Origin: Bacteroidaceae bacterium
GTDB taxonomy: Bacteria; Bacteroidota; Bacteroidia; Bacteroidales; Bacteroidaceae
Assembly: GCA_017448825.1 (NCBI GenBank)
Contig: JAFSKR010000069.1
Location: 1-64,000 of the forward strand
Reading direction: 5' to 3'
DNA length: 64,000 bases
The first letter of the stretch is position 1. The number at the start of each line of letters is the position of its first letter. A program made the translations under genes and the position numbers. Shown here in pieces: positions 26,600 through 36,700 of the stretch. The notes under the pieces were generated by a model, which worked only from the letters and a program-made list of their open reading frames with translations, did no database searches and was not told the origin of the DNA.

Positions 26600-27951
26600 A
26601 AAAGATAGCATCACTTTTTGTTTTTAGTTTTTCGCTTATCGTTTCCTCGACGGCTCAAGTGTCACCAATTATGCATCCAGCCATCGGCACCCAAGCATAC
26701 AACGCCGACAGCACGTTCTGCATCACGTTGATGGCAAAGAAGCAGTATTTCGACCCATCGGACACGGCTACAGCTGACAAGGACATCAACTCGCCCAAGT
26801 CAGTGAATATGCACCCCAACGGCACCAAGTACTACGTGAACTCCCTCGAAGGAGCCACCACCGTGGTGTATGACTTCAAGACCAACCAGAAACTGAAGGT
26901 CATCCGCCATGAGTTCACCGATGCCGACACGGTGCTGTTGGGCAGCAACTTCAAGCCCTTCTACCCCTTCACTCACCACCTCCCCGACACGAAACACCCT
27001 GCCTCTCCCTTTGGGGGCTGGGGGGCTTTCTACGGCAAGCCCGTGGAGAGTGCTTTCACGCATGGCGGCAGATACCTGTGGATTCCCTACTACCGTCGTG
27101 ACTACGACCTCAACGCCCAAGACCCCTCGGCGGTTGCCATCATCGACACAGAAGCCGACTCCATCATCCGGCTCATGGACACAGGACCACTGCCCAAGAT
27201 GGTGGCTCCATCGCCTGACGGCAAGTTGCTCGCCATCACCCACTGGGGAGACAACACCGTGGGCATCATCGACATCAGCAGTGACAACCCTGCCGACTGG
27301 CATCACCTCACCCTTGCCATCATCGACCAACAACTGAAACTCAACTACAGCCTCACGAAACAGATTGACCGCGACAACGACAGTGGCTACTGTCTGCGTG
27401 GCACCGCCTTTACACCCGACAATCACTATTTGCTCGTTGGCTGCATGGGCGGAAGCAACGGAGGCGGCATCGCGGTGGTGGACCTCACGACGAGGCAGTA
27501 CCTCGGGCGTGTCCTTGGCAATATGTACAACCTGCGCCACATCATCATCCGCGACGGCTATCTTTACCTGAGCATCAACCGCGACGGCTATATCCAGCGG
27601 ATGCCACTCACCCAGTTCCTTGATGCCATCCCTGCCCTCAAAGCCTCCTCCACCAAGACCACCTCTCTTTCGGGTTGGCAGAACTGCCAAGTGGGAGCTG
27701 GGGCACGCACCATAGAGACATCTCCCGACGGCCGCTATATCTACGCTGCTTGCAACGCCAGCAGCACTCTTTATGTGGTCGATACCAAAACTTTCCAAGT
27801 CATCGCCCACATGAACGGCGACAGCTACCCTGTGGGTCTTGAGGTGTCGCAAGATGGTCGATATGTCTTCACCACCTCGCAAGGCCGCAGTAACGGCGGT
27901 GGCAACTGTGTGGATATATTTGAAGTGAAAAGGGCGGCTTCGTCTAAATGA
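26596..27951 (+). CDS. Secreted YncE-like beta-propeller protein, second of a tandem pair
   Basis: 451 residues, signal peptide ending at VSSTAQ (21). It shares the propeller and most strand sequences with the gene upstream (YVNSLEGATTVVYDF, GTAFTPDNHYLLVGCMGG, GAGARTIETSPDGRYIYAACN). The main length difference lies after PFTHHLPDTKHP, where ASPFGGWGA is encoded by a 27-bp GC-rich palindrome. The paralogue goes straight to SFYGKPVES. The final codons form the left arm of the terminator shared with the convergent DUF4353 gene. Function unknown. The pair probably arose by tandem duplication and is cotranscribed. Confidence 0.82.
   Translation: MKKIASLFVFSFSLIVSSTAQVSPIMHPAIGTQAYNADSTFCITLMAKKQYFDPSDTATADKDINSPKSVNMHPNGTKYYVNSLEGATTVVYDFKTNQKLKVIRHEFTDADTVLLGSNFKPFYPFTHHLPDTKHPASPFGGWGAFYGKPVESAFTHGGRYLWIPYYRRDYDLNAQDPSAVAIIDTEADSIIRLMDTGPLPKMVAPSPDGKLLAITHWGDNTVGIIDISSDNPADWHHLTLAIIDQQLKLNYSLTKQIDRDNDSGYCLRGTAFTPDNHYLLVGCMGGSNGGGIAVVDLTTRQYLGRVLGNMYNLRHIIIRDGYLYLSINRDGYIQRMPLTQFLDAIPALKASSTKTTSLSGWQNCQVGAGARTIETSPDGRYIYAACNASSTLYVVDTKTFQVIAHMNGDSYPVGLEVSQDGRYVFTTSQGRSNGGGNCVDIFEVKRAASSK
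27001..27027. repeat. GC-rich palindromic half-element in propeller gene (copy D)
   Basis: GCCTCTCCCTTTGGGGGCTG plus GGGGGCT, 27 bp or nine codons. It is read in a different frame from copies A and B. Absent from the upstream paralogue. Confidence 0.78.
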
Positions 27952-27965
27952 CAGAAGCCGCCCTT
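27930..27965. terminator. Bidirectional terminator shared by convergent genes
   Basis: AAGGGCGGCTTC (27930-27941) and its complement (27954-27965) form a 12-bp stem. The left arm is coding for the propeller gene, and the right arm abuts the stop of the minus-strand gene. Confidence 0.8.
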
Positions 27966-27968
27966 CTA

Positions 27969-29600
27969 TTACCAACGTCCTCCTGGCTGACCGCCACCTC
28001 CCGAACTGTAGGAAGACAGCGACACCGACGTGCCACCGCTGACGGTGCCGTTCACCGTCCCCATGCCATTGAAGATGGTGGTGCCGCCTGACGAGGTGAC
28101 ACCCGACTTGAGCGACGGAGTGCCCGCCGTCGAAACGACCATGCCGCTGCCACCACTCGATGGGGTCTTGAAGGTGAAGGTGTTGCCGCTGGTGTCAGAA
28201 AGGGTGTACCATGTGCTCTTGCTCCACGACGAGGCTTGATAGCACGACTGCGTGAGGCTGCTGCCTGACTCCAATCCACCGACAGCCACCACTGTGCCGC
28301 CCGTGAGGTAGAGTTTATAGCCGCTCTCCGTGTTGGCATCAATGGCCACTTCGGGAGAACCGCTGCCGATGGCATACACCGTTCCGCCCTTGAGGTAGCA
28401 GTTGCCATTGGCATCCAATCCGTCGTTGCCTGTCGAATAGGCGCACACATAACCGCCGGTGACGGTCAGGTGACTGCCCGAGTTGATGGCATCGTCGCTT
28501 GACTGCACATACACCACGCCACCGCTGATGTCGATGGTGCCCTTCGCCTCCATGCCCTCATGGCTGGACGAGGTGGCACTGAGGGAGCCTGCCGTGATGC
28601 TGATGTTGCCCTCTGCCTTGATGGCTTTCGAGGCTACGCTGCTGGACGAGGAGGACGAGCCACCCGGACGATTACCGCCCGAAGAACTGGACGCACCCGT
28701 GTTTGACACGACAATCACGGTGGTTCCCTTGTCTTCGCAGATGGTGATGTTGCCCTCCGTCTTGATGCCCTTCGAGTCGGCTGCCGAAGTCGCCACAGAG
28801 AGCACACCGCCTTTCACCAGAAACTCGCTGGTGTTGTCTTCATCCTCGGAGAGGGGAATCACGTTGTCGTCATCGTCGGTCTTGTAACTCACCTGAATGC
28901 CGTCGTCACCCACACCGCTGATGTCCAACTCACCGCCATTCATCTGGAAGTATTGATTGACGTTAAAGCCGTCGCCCACTGCCGAGGGCACGGTGATTTT
29001 ACCAGTTGAGACCTTCAGCAACACGTATTCCTTGCCCCAGAAGGCATGTCCCGTCTTGCCTGTCAACGTCAGCGAGCCGCCGCCACTGAACTCCGTGTGA
29101 CCCTTCACCATCATGCACGCCTTCTGACTGCCTCCCGAGCCGTCCATCAGCGTGTTGGTGGTGCCGTCAGCCAACTCCACATTGATGCGCTTGCCATTGC
29201 GGATGTTGATGGCAGCACTATCGGGACTCACCAGCGTCAAGCCGTTCAGCACGAACGTCGCCTTATAGGAGCCATCCATATAGAGCGAACCGCTGGTGGA
29301 TGTTCCCTGCAAGGTGTAGGTCACCTCTTCCGCCAAATCGTCGTCTGCCAAGAGGGTGACGTTCCCTCCCTTGATTTGAGCACTGACCACCCCACTCAGG
29401 TTGCTTGACACCTGCACGGTGGCAGAGTCGTTCCAAGTCACCAACACGTTATTGTCATCGAGGCTGGATGAGACTGTTTCCGACTGGGTCACACCACTCC
29501 ATGTGCCACCCCCACTGCCGCTGTCCTCGTCATCCGTAGAGCAGCTGTGCAGCACTATCACCGATGCCAAAAGCATCATCAAAAAAATGTTCTTCTTCAT
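27969..29600 (-). CDS. DUF4353 (Cthe_2159-like) carbohydrate-binding lipoprotein
   Basis: 543 residues. Lipoprotein signal MKKNIFLMMLLASVIVLHSC with Cys20, then an acidic D/S/G spacer. The body is a beta-helix with the same plan as the 15851-17464 protein: LNGLTLVSPDSAAINIRNGKRINVELADGTTNTL, KGHTEFSGGGSLTLTGKTGHAFWGKEYVLL, SKGIKTEGNITICEDKG, SDDAINSGSHLTVTGGYVCAYSTGNDGLDANGN. A Ser/Gly-rich insert (about 300-325) replaces the Gly/Phe-rich insert of the paralogue. As a lipoprotein it would be displayed on the surface or in the periplasm and may bind acidic or cellulosic glycans. Confidence 0.82.
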   Translation of the reverse strand: MKKNIFLMMLLASVIVLHSCSTDDEDSGSGGGTWSGVTQSETVSSSLDDNNVLVTWNDSATVQVSSNLSGVVSAQIKGGNVTLLADDDLAEEVTYTLQGTSTSGSLYMDGSYKATFVLNGLTLVSPDSAAINIRNGKRINVELADGTTNTLMDGSGGSQKACMMVKGHTEFSGGGSLTLTGKTGHAFWGKEYVLLKVSTGKITVPSAVGDGFNVNQYFQMNGGELDISGVGDDGIQVSYKTDDDDNVIPLSEDEDNTSEFLVKGGVLSVATSAADSKGIKTEGNITICEDKGTTVIVVSNTGASSSSGGNRPGGSSSSSSSVASKAIKAEGNISITAGSLSATSSSHEGMEAKGTIDISGGVVYVQSSDDAINSGSHLTVTGGYVCAYSTGNDGLDANGNCYLKGGTVYAIGSGSPEVAIDANTESGYKLYLTGGTVVAVGGLESGSSLTQSCYQASSWSKSTWYTLSDTSGNTFTFKTPSSGGSGMVVSTAGTPSLKSGVTSSGGTTIFNGMGTVNGTVSGGTSVSLSSYSSGGGGQPGGRW

Positions 29601-29730
29601 GTCTGTAGTTAATTGATAGGTGAAAAAAAAGATGATTTAACACTAATAACGTAGTCGAAACACCCTTTATTATGGATGCCAGCGCTCCTTACCCCATTTT
29701 ATAACATCATTTAGCAGAAAGTAACAAAAG

Positions 29731-29775
29731 TTAAGTTTCGCAGGTTGGCTATCTTTGAAGTTAACGACAATAGTT
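29731..29775 (+). repeat. AAGTTAnCG-type dispersed element, copy 3 (5' fragment)
   Basis: TTAAGTTTCGCAGGTTGG, TATCTTTG (29750-29757), then GAAGTTAACGACAATAGT. It matches the first part of copies 1 and 2 with the internal repeats collapsed. Confidence 0.7.
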
Positions 29776-29783
29776 ACCCCTTA

Positions 29784-29852
29784 ACCGACGTGCCCCACGT
29801 CGGTCGACCGATGTGCCCCACGTCGATGCACCGACGTGCCCCACGTCGGTTT
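29784..29852. repeat. Three tandem 23-bp units, each a palindrome
   Basis: Units at 29784-29806, 29807-29829 and 29830-29852. Consensus ACCGACGTGCCCCACGTCGG plus 2-3 bp. Each unit can fold on a CCCC centre. The middle unit has compensating-type changes (CGATG / CGATGC). The rest of the 370-bp gap holds copy 3 of the other repeat and the tex promoter. Confidence 0.85.
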
Positions 29853-29935
29853 TGGGGTGTTTGGCGCACCGCAAATGGCAAAGAAAAAAAGTGAAAAGAT
29901 TCATACGCTTCTTTTCACTTTTCACTTTTTTTCCC

Positions 29936-29943
29936 TACCTTTG
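29936..29943 (+). promoter_or_regulatory. -7 box for tex
   Basis: TACCTTTG, 28 bp before the ATG at 29972. A GTGAAAAG/CTTTTCAC repeat lies just upstream. Confidence 0.7.
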
Positions 29944-29971
29944 TGCCCGATTCACAACTAAAACAAAAAAC

Positions 29972-32143
29972 ATGAACAACATATTTGTCAAACTCATCGC
30001 CAAGGCGACCAGCATCAGCGAGAAGCAAGTGGCTGGCACCGTGGAACTGCTGGAAGAGGGATGCACCATCCCCTTCATCAGCCGATACAGAAAGGAAGTG
30101 ACGGGTGCGCTGGACGAGGTGCAGGTGGCTGGCATCAGCGACCAACTGGACAAGTTGAAGGAACTGGAGAAACGCAAAGCGACCATCCTCAGCACCATCG
30201 AGGAGCAGGGCAAACTGACTCCCGAACTGCGCACGCGCATCGAAAACTCATGGGACAGCACCGAACTGGAAGACATCTACCTACCCTACAAGCCGAAGCG
30301 CAAGACCCGTGCCGAAGTGGCTCGGCAGAAGGGGTTGGAGCCTCTGGCAACGTTCCTGATGCTACAAAATCCCAATGCCGACGTGGACAAGAAAGTCCGC
30401 GAGTTCATCAGCGAGGCGAAAGGCGTGACAACCGCCGAAGAAGCCATCCAAGGGGCACAAGACATCATCGCCGAGCAAGTGAGCGAGAACGAAGAGGCAC
30501 GAAACATCGTCAGGTTCAACTTCAAGAAGGATGCCGTGATTTCGTCGGTGAAAGTGAAGCCCAAGACGAAGACGAAGGAAGAGGAAGACGCGTGGGAGCA
30601 GCAAGCCCAGAAATACCGCGACTATTTCGAGTTCTCTGAAAAACTCTCCAAGTGCGCCTCCCACCGTCTGCTGGCGATGCGCCGTGGCGAGGCTGAAGGC
30701 TTCCTGCGTGTCAGCATCAGCGGTGACGACGAGCGATGCCTCGACCGACTGGACAGGCAGTTCTTGAGAAATTCGAGCCGAAGTGCCGAACTGGTATGGG
30801 ATGCCATTGAGGACGGCTTCAAGCGATTGCTCAAGCCCAGTATCGAGACCGAGTTCGCCAACCTGTCGAAGGAACTGGCAGACAAGGAAGCCATCCGCAT
30901 CTTCGTGAAGAATCTGGAGCAACTCCTCATGTCGCCTCCTTTGGGACAGAAGCGTGTCCTTGCACTCGACCCCGGTTTCCGCACGGGCTGCAAGGTGGTG
31001 TGCCTTGATGCTGAAGGAAACCTGCTGCACAACGAAGCCATCTACCCCCATCCGCCGAAGAACGAACGAAGGGCAGCTGCCGAAAAACTCTGGACACTCA
31101 CGAAACAATACAAAATCGAAGCCATCTCCATCGGCAACGGCACCGCCAGCCGAGAGTCCGAAGAGTTTGTGCGTTCTCTGGGTCTGCCCAAGGATATTCA
31201 GATATTCGTCGTGAGCGAGGACGGTGCCAGCATCTACTCCGCCTCGAAGGTGGCAAGGGAAGAGTTCCCCGACTACGACGTGACCGTGCGCGGAGCCGTC
31301 AGCATCGGCCGCCGACTGATGGATCCACTGGCAGAGTTGGTGAAAATCGACCCCAACAGCATCGGTGTGGGGCAGTATCAGAAGGACGTTGACCAGAAGG
31401 AACTGAAACGTTCGCTCGACCAAACGGTGGAGATGTGCGTGAACAAGGTGGGTGTGAACGTGAACACCGCCAGCAAGCACCTCCTCACCTACATCTCAGG
31501 ACTCGGCCCCGCCATCGCACAGAACATCGTGACTTATCGCGCTGAAAACGGAGCCTTCACCTCCCGAAAGGAGCTACTGAAAGTGCCCAAATTGGGACCC
31601 AAAGCCTACGAGCAGGCAGCGGGCTTCCTGCGTGTGAGCGGCGGAAAGCAACCCTTGGACAACAGCGCCGTCCATCCCGAAAGCTATCCCATCGTCGAAC
31701 AGATGGCAAAAGACCAGCACTGCACCGTCACCGAACTGATGGGGAAAAAAGAACTGAGAGAAAAGATTGATATTCAAAAGTATGTGACCAGCAAGGTGGG
31801 CATCCCCACCCTACAGGACATCATGCAGGAACTCGACAAGCCTGGACGCGACCCTCGCCAACAGCTCACCGTCTTCGAGTTCTCCAAGGACGTGAAGGAA
31901 CTGGAAGATGTGCAGGTGGGCATGGTGCTTCCCGGCATCATCACCAACATCACCCAGTTCGGCTGCTTCGTTGATGTAGGCGTTCACACGAAAGGTCTCG
32001 TCCACATCAGCGAACTCGCCGACCACTTCGTGAAAGACCCCTCCGAAGAAGTCCAGCTCCATCAGCACGTCACCGTGCGTGTCATCGGTGTGGACCTCCA
32101 GCGCGGACGGATGCAACTCAGCATGAAGGGAATAGAATCATGA
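29972..32143 (+). CDS. tex: Tex-family RNA-binding protein with S1 domain
   Basis: 723 residues from ATG 29972. Longer in-frame starts run through the promoter and repeats. N-terminal Tex helical domain (SISEKQVAGTVELLEEGCTIPFISRYRKE), YqgF/RNase H-like domain (VLALDPGFRTGCKVVCLDAEG), helix-hairpin-helix segment (ISGLGPAIAQNIVTYRAENGAF) and a C-terminal S1 domain (GMVLPGIITNITQFGCFVDVGVHTKGLVHISEL). This order and length are diagnostic for Tex, a conserved cytoplasmic nucleic-acid-binding factor linked to transcription and stress survival. Single-gene unit with its own promoter. Confidence 0.96.
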   Translation: MNNIFVKLIAKATSISEKQVAGTVELLEEGCTIPFISRYRKEVTGALDEVQVAGISDQLDKLKELEKRKATILSTIEEQGKLTPELRTRIENSWDSTELEDIYLPYKPKRKTRAEVARQKGLEPLATFLMLQNPNADVDKKVREFISEAKGVTTAEEAIQGAQDIIAEQVSENEEARNIVRFNFKKDAVISSVKVKPKTKTKEEEDAWEQQAQKYRDYFEFSEKLSKCASHRLLAMRRGEAEGFLRVSISGDDERCLDRLDRQFLRNSSRSAELVWDAIEDGFKRLLKPSIETEFANLSKELADKEAIRIFVKNLEQLLMSPPLGQKRVLALDPGFRTGCKVVCLDAEGNLLHNEAIYPHPPKNERRAAAEKLWTLTKQYKIEAISIGNGTASRESEEFVRSLGLPKDIQIFVVSEDGASIYSASKVAREEFPDYDVTVRGAVSIGRRLMDPLAELVKIDPNSIGVGQYQKDVDQKELKRSLDQTVEMCVNKVGVNVNTASKHLLTYISGLGPAIAQNIVTYRAENGAFTSRKELLKVPKLGPKAYEQAAGFLRVSGGKQPLDNSAVHPESYPIVEQMAKDQHCTVTELMGKKELREKIDIQKYVTSKVGIPTLQDIMQELDKPGRDPRQQLTVFEFSKDVKELEDVQVGMVLPGIITNITQFGCFVDVGVHTKGLVHISELADHFVKDPSEEVQLHQHVTVRVIGVDLQRGRMQLSMKGIES

Positions 32144-32210
32144 CAGCACCAGCATCCTGAACGTGACAGCAGCAGGCACGCGGCAGTAATCAGCACCAAA
32201 AACATAAAAA

Positions 32211-32235
32211 GAAGTGAGGCCATAAGCCTCACTTC
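32211..32235. terminator. Bidirectional terminator
   Basis: GAAGTGAGGC (32211-32220) pairs with GCCTCACTTC (32226-32235) over a 5-nt loop, with A-run before and TTTTTT a little after. The stop of the minus-strand GH5 gene is inside the stem. Confidence 0.8.
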
Positions 32236-33542
32236 ATGTATTTTTTCCCGTTCTGGATGTAGATGGTATGGGGTGGAGCATCCCGCAACGGAACACCCGA
32301 CAGACCATACTTCTGCAAGGACGAGGGACATCTCTCCTCCACAGCACTGATGGCAGAGGCGTAAGGCCACTTGACCGAGGCACACCCATCCATGATGCCA
32401 TCCAGTGCCCGCTGATTGAAGACCGTCAAAGTCTTGCGGTTGAGGACATCCATCGAGGGACGCTTGCAGCCGTTCGTGTCCCATACCATCGGAACCAGCC
32501 CGTTGTGAACCGCATAGCGGCACACCGCCTTATACCACGCATAGACCGAGTCGTCGTGCTTCTCCTGATTCTCCCCCTGCGGCATCGTGCGCCACAAGGT
32601 GCCAAACTCACCCATCACCACAGGCACCCCCTTCGAGGTGTACTTGGTCTTCATCTGCCGAAACTGCTCCTGCACATAAGCCTCCTCGCCCCAAGTCACA
32701 TTGTGGTTCGAGCCAGACACATGATTACCCGCGCCCCAATAATACGCCTGATAGCCCCACGACTCGTCTTTCGTCATCATCGTGAAGTTGTAAGGAGAAT
32801 AGAAATGCACCTCCAGCATCAGCGCGTCGGGCATCTCGTCCGTCGGCATCACATCATACTGATAAGCCAGGTCGATGCTCGTCGAAGGCGCCTGCACCAC
32901 CAGCACACGGGTGGCATTGCCCCCGCCCGTCTGGCGCACCGCATTGACAAACGTCTGCTCATATTGGACGAGCGTGGCCACATCGCCCTGCTTGTCAGCA
33001 CTCCCGTCGCCAGCAGCGTCCGGCTCGTTCATGCCCGCAAACAGCAAGTGATGGTCGTAGTCGCGGAAGCGTGTGGCTATCTGCTTCCACATCAGCCCCA
33101 AGATGAAGCAGTTCTTGTCCACTGACTCCGCAGTCCTTTCCTTGAACGACCGCTCAATCCATCCATTGTCGTAGTGGTCGTTCAAGACGACGTAGAGGTC
33201 ATCCTTGATGCAGTAGTCCACCACTTCCTGCACTCGGTCCATCCAGGTAGGGCTGATGTTGTAATTCTCGTCCATGTGGATGAACCACGCACACGGGATG
33301 CGCACCGAGCGGAAGCCCTGCTTCTTCACCTCGTCAATAATCACCTGCGTGGTCTTCGAGCTTTGCCAACCCGTCTCCCAGTCGAGGTCGTTTTTCAACC
33401 AACTGCACGGACCCGCCTCCAACGTGTTGCCCAGATTCCACCCTGGCACCATGTCGGCCGCGATGTCCATCGCCGTCGGCACTTGAGCCGACAGCCCCTG
33501 TAGCGACACCAACGCCGCCAAAAGCAAAAATACCTTTTTCAT
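32229..33542 (-). CDS. Secreted GH5 endoglucanase-like enzyme with C-terminal tag
   Basis: 437 residues from the ATG at 33542, signal peptide ending at GLSAQ (20). GH5 motifs in order: GWNLGNTLEA (34-43), VRIPCAW (80-86), VVLNDHYDNGW (118-128), acid/base Glu173 in GMNEPD, HFY (246-248), nucleophile Glu312 in GEFG, and a final VWDTNG. The pattern is closest to the GH5 branch acting on beta-1,4-glucans or xyloglucan; the subfamily is not resolved. The last residues (IYIQNGKKYMK) form the tag seen in three other secreted proteins here. It is divergent from the hybrid sensor gene, which may regulate it. Confidence 0.88.
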   Translation of the reverse strand: MKKVFLLLAALVSLQGLSAQVPTAMDIAADMVPGWNLGNTLEAGPCSWLKNDLDWETGWQSSKTTQVIIDEVKKQGFRSVRIPCAWFIHMDENYNISPTWMDRVQEVVDYCIKDDLYVVLNDHYDNGWIERSFKERTAESVDKNCFILGLMWKQIATRFRDYDHHLLFAGMNEPDAAGDGSADKQGDVATLVQYEQTFVNAVRQTGGGNATRVLVVQAPSTSIDLAYQYDVMPTDEMPDALMLEVHFYSPYNFTMMTKDESWGYQAYYWGAGNHVSGSNHNVTWGEEAYVQEQFRQMKTKYTSKGVPVVMGEFGTLWRTMPQGENQEKHDDSVYAWYKAVCRYAVHNGLVPMVWDTNGCKRPSMDVLNRKTLTVFNQRALDGIMDGCASVKWPYASAISAVEERCPSSLQKYGLSGVPLRDAPPHTIYIQNGKKYMK

Positions 33543-33565
33543 CTGTTTCTCATTTTTTTCGACCA

Positions 33566-33573
33566 CAAAGGTA
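33566..33573 (-). promoter_or_regulatory. -7 box for GH5
   Basis: CAAAGGTA, reading TACCTTTG on the minus strand, 24 bp before the ATG at 33542. Confidence 0.72.
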
Positions 33574-33712
33574 ACACTTTTCCGAAACAACGAAAAGAAA
33601 CCATGATTCCAAAACAGGCAAAAATGTCGTTTTCATGCCCCCATCCTCCACGAAAAAACATCAATTCCTCTTTTGGAAACATAAAAGGAAACCAGAAATG
33701 AAGGAAAAAGCG

Positions 33713-33720
33713 TACTTTTG
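33713..33720 (+). promoter_or_regulatory. -7 box for hybrid sensor
   Basis: TACTTTTG, 47 bp before the ATG at 33767. Confidence 0.65.
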
Positions 33721-33766
33721 CAAAAACATTTCATCATTCACCCATTTCAAGATTCTACCTTCCTTC

Positions 33767-36700
33767 ATGCGACGAATCCTCCTCCTCACTACCCTGCTGA
33801 TGACCCTCCTCTCCCCCTCACAGGGAGAGCCGGTCTCCTACCGCTTCCAGACCCTCACCACCGCCGACGGTCTGTCGAGCAGCACCGTGAAGTGTATGCT
33901 CATCGACAAAAAAGGTTTCTTGTGGATTGGCACAGACGCCGGGCTGAATCGCTACGACGGCTACGAGGTGGAAGATTTCACCAGCCGACTGGACGAGAAA
34001 TGGCAGTCCTGCTCCTTCGAGGAGTTGCAGGAAGACGCACAGGGCAACGTGTGGATTGACTGTGGACACGCCTATTTAATCTATAGTACCCGCACGCGCG
34101 CATGGACAGACGATGTACCCACCCTGCTCAGGCAATGGGGCATCGAAGTGGGCAGCCAAGCCTACAAGGTCAAGATAGACGACACCGGTTCCGTCTGGGT
34201 GCTACAGAAGGGGAGCCTCCTCCGTCAAGATGCCGCCAGCCGACACATCGAACTCTGGAGGAGTCCACTCTTCGATACCGACAACATCAACCTCTCCGCC
34301 TGTACCGCCACCCACGAGGCCATCTATCTGGCAGGCAAGCAATTCGTGTGGAAGTTCACACGCTCCACGGGCAAGATGGAACAGCTGACCCTCCCTGCCT
34401 CCATGCAGCGTCCAGACAACATCTACGGCACCTTCGTCGATGCCGACCGCTCGCTGTGGGTTTTCTCCATCATCGACGAAACCATCTGCCGCTACAGCGT
34501 GGGCGGAAAAATAGCCAAGGAGATGATACCCCTGCCACCCGACCACACCCTCACCGACCCGCCTGGTCACAGCCGCAACAACGCCATCCGCGCCATGATG
34601 GACGACGGGCAGGGCAACGTCTGGATAGCGACCGACCACCGAGGCATCTACATCTATCACAAACCGACGGGCGAAATGACGCACATCAGCAGCCAGCCAC
34701 ACGTCCATAACTCGCTCAGCTCCAACAACGTCATCTCGCTGACCAAAGACCCCCAGGGCACCATCTGGGCAGGACACTTCAAAACTGGGATTTCCTACAC
34801 CAGTGCCCACCACCCCATGTTCCAGAACCAGGGACAGCAGTACGGCGACATCAGTGCTCTGTTCGCCGACCCGCAGGGCAACCTCTGGGTGGGCACCGAT
34901 GGCGACGGGCTATATGTCGAACACCCCGACGGTACCTCCGAAAAAACCACCCTGCCCCCGCTCATCGTCTCCTCCATCACCACCGACCCACAGGGCAACC
35001 TCTGGGTGGGCACCTACAGCGAAGGACTCTTCCGCCGAACGTCTGACGGACGCTTTGAGCAATACAACATCGCCAACGGCCACTTCCCCACCAACAACGC
35101 ATGGCGCATCATTGCCACCCCACAGGGAGACCTCTGGTGCGCCTCGCCCATCCACCCCCTCGTCAGACTCGACATCCACACCGGACAGTGCGAAACCGTC
35201 AGTGACGAACAGGGGAACGACATCCTGGGCACCGACTTCTGCCTCGACCGCCGGGGCCACCTGCTTATCGCCTCCACTTACGGAGTGCTCATCCAGGGGG
35301 AGGTCGGTTTCCGCCGGCTCGTCACCAACCAGCGCGGCACACAGGAGCTGCACCCCAAGATGGCAACCACCATGCGCTACGATGCCCGTCGAGATCTCCT
35401 GCTACTGGGACACAAGCAGGGGCTGACCCTTTTCGACATCGGGCATGACAAGCTCTACCGCATCGAGGGGCGCAGCCACGGTCACCCCATCAGCGTCAAA
35501 AGCATCATGCAAGACCGCCAAGGCACCTTCTGGCTCAGTACCACCCAAGGCATCTCACGACTCGACCTACGCCAAGACCACTCGGGCGACTGCACATGGA
35601 AACTCACCAACTACACCCAGAGGGAAGGTCTGCAGAATCCATTTTTCAACAGCAACGCCTCCACTCTCACCACTACGGGCGACGTGCTGTTCGGAGGCAC
35701 CGAGGGATACACCCTCATCAGTCCCGAGGGGCTGAGCACCACCCAGACACCCCAAGCCCCGCCTGTCATCATCAGCGTAACCGCTGGCGACCGACTCATC
35801 GACACCTCCGACGGACGCATCACCCTCCGTCACGACGACGCCCCCATCACCATCCGCTTCTTCACTGGGCAGCTCAACAGCGCCAACACCATCCGCTACA
35901 CCTACAGAATAGAGGGGATGATGAACCAGTGGGCACCCACCGAGGAAAACCGCATCACCCTCATAGGGCTCCGCCCAGGACACTACACCCTGCAGCTCAG
36001 GGCCGACGAGGGCGACGAGAGCCAACAAACAGAGTGCCAGCTCGCCATCCACGTGCGCCATCCCTTCTACCAGACCGGGTGGGCATGGCTGGCCTATGCC
36101 CTCATCCTCTGCGCCATCGGTTACCTGCTCTGGCACCGAGCCAGACGGCAACAGATGCAGAAACTGCAACGGCAGAAAGAAAACCTCAAGCGGCAGCAAC
36201 TCGCCCAAATCACCGAGATGAAACTCCAGTTTTTCACCAACATCAGCCACGACCTGCGCACACCCCTCACCCTCATCATCGCCCCCATCGACAACATCGT
36301 CAAGAAGCTGGAACACGGACAGACACCCCCCACCCTGCTGCCACAACTGAAAAACATCCGCAAGAACGCCCAGCTGCTGCTCAGCCAAGTGGGGTCGCTG
36401 CTCGACTTCCGACGCCTCGACGTGGGCGTGGAGACCCTGTACCCGTCAGCCTCCGACATCGTGGCGCAGCTCGGCAGCATCTGCCTCTCGTTCGACGACT
36501 ACTCGAAGGAACGCGACATCGCCCTCCAGTGTAACAGCCAGGAGCCGTCGTTTGTCATGACCTACGACAAAGAAAAGATGAACAAAATCATCTACAACCT
36601 CCTGTCCAATGCCTTCAAGTTCACGCCCGAGGGTGGCACTATCAGCGTCCACTTCCGCCACGACGAGCGACAAGCCTGCATCGTGGTGGCCGACACGGGG

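Noticed and set aside
29784..29852. CRISPR array
   Set aside because: Units are contiguous with no unique spacers, and there are no cas genes in the window.
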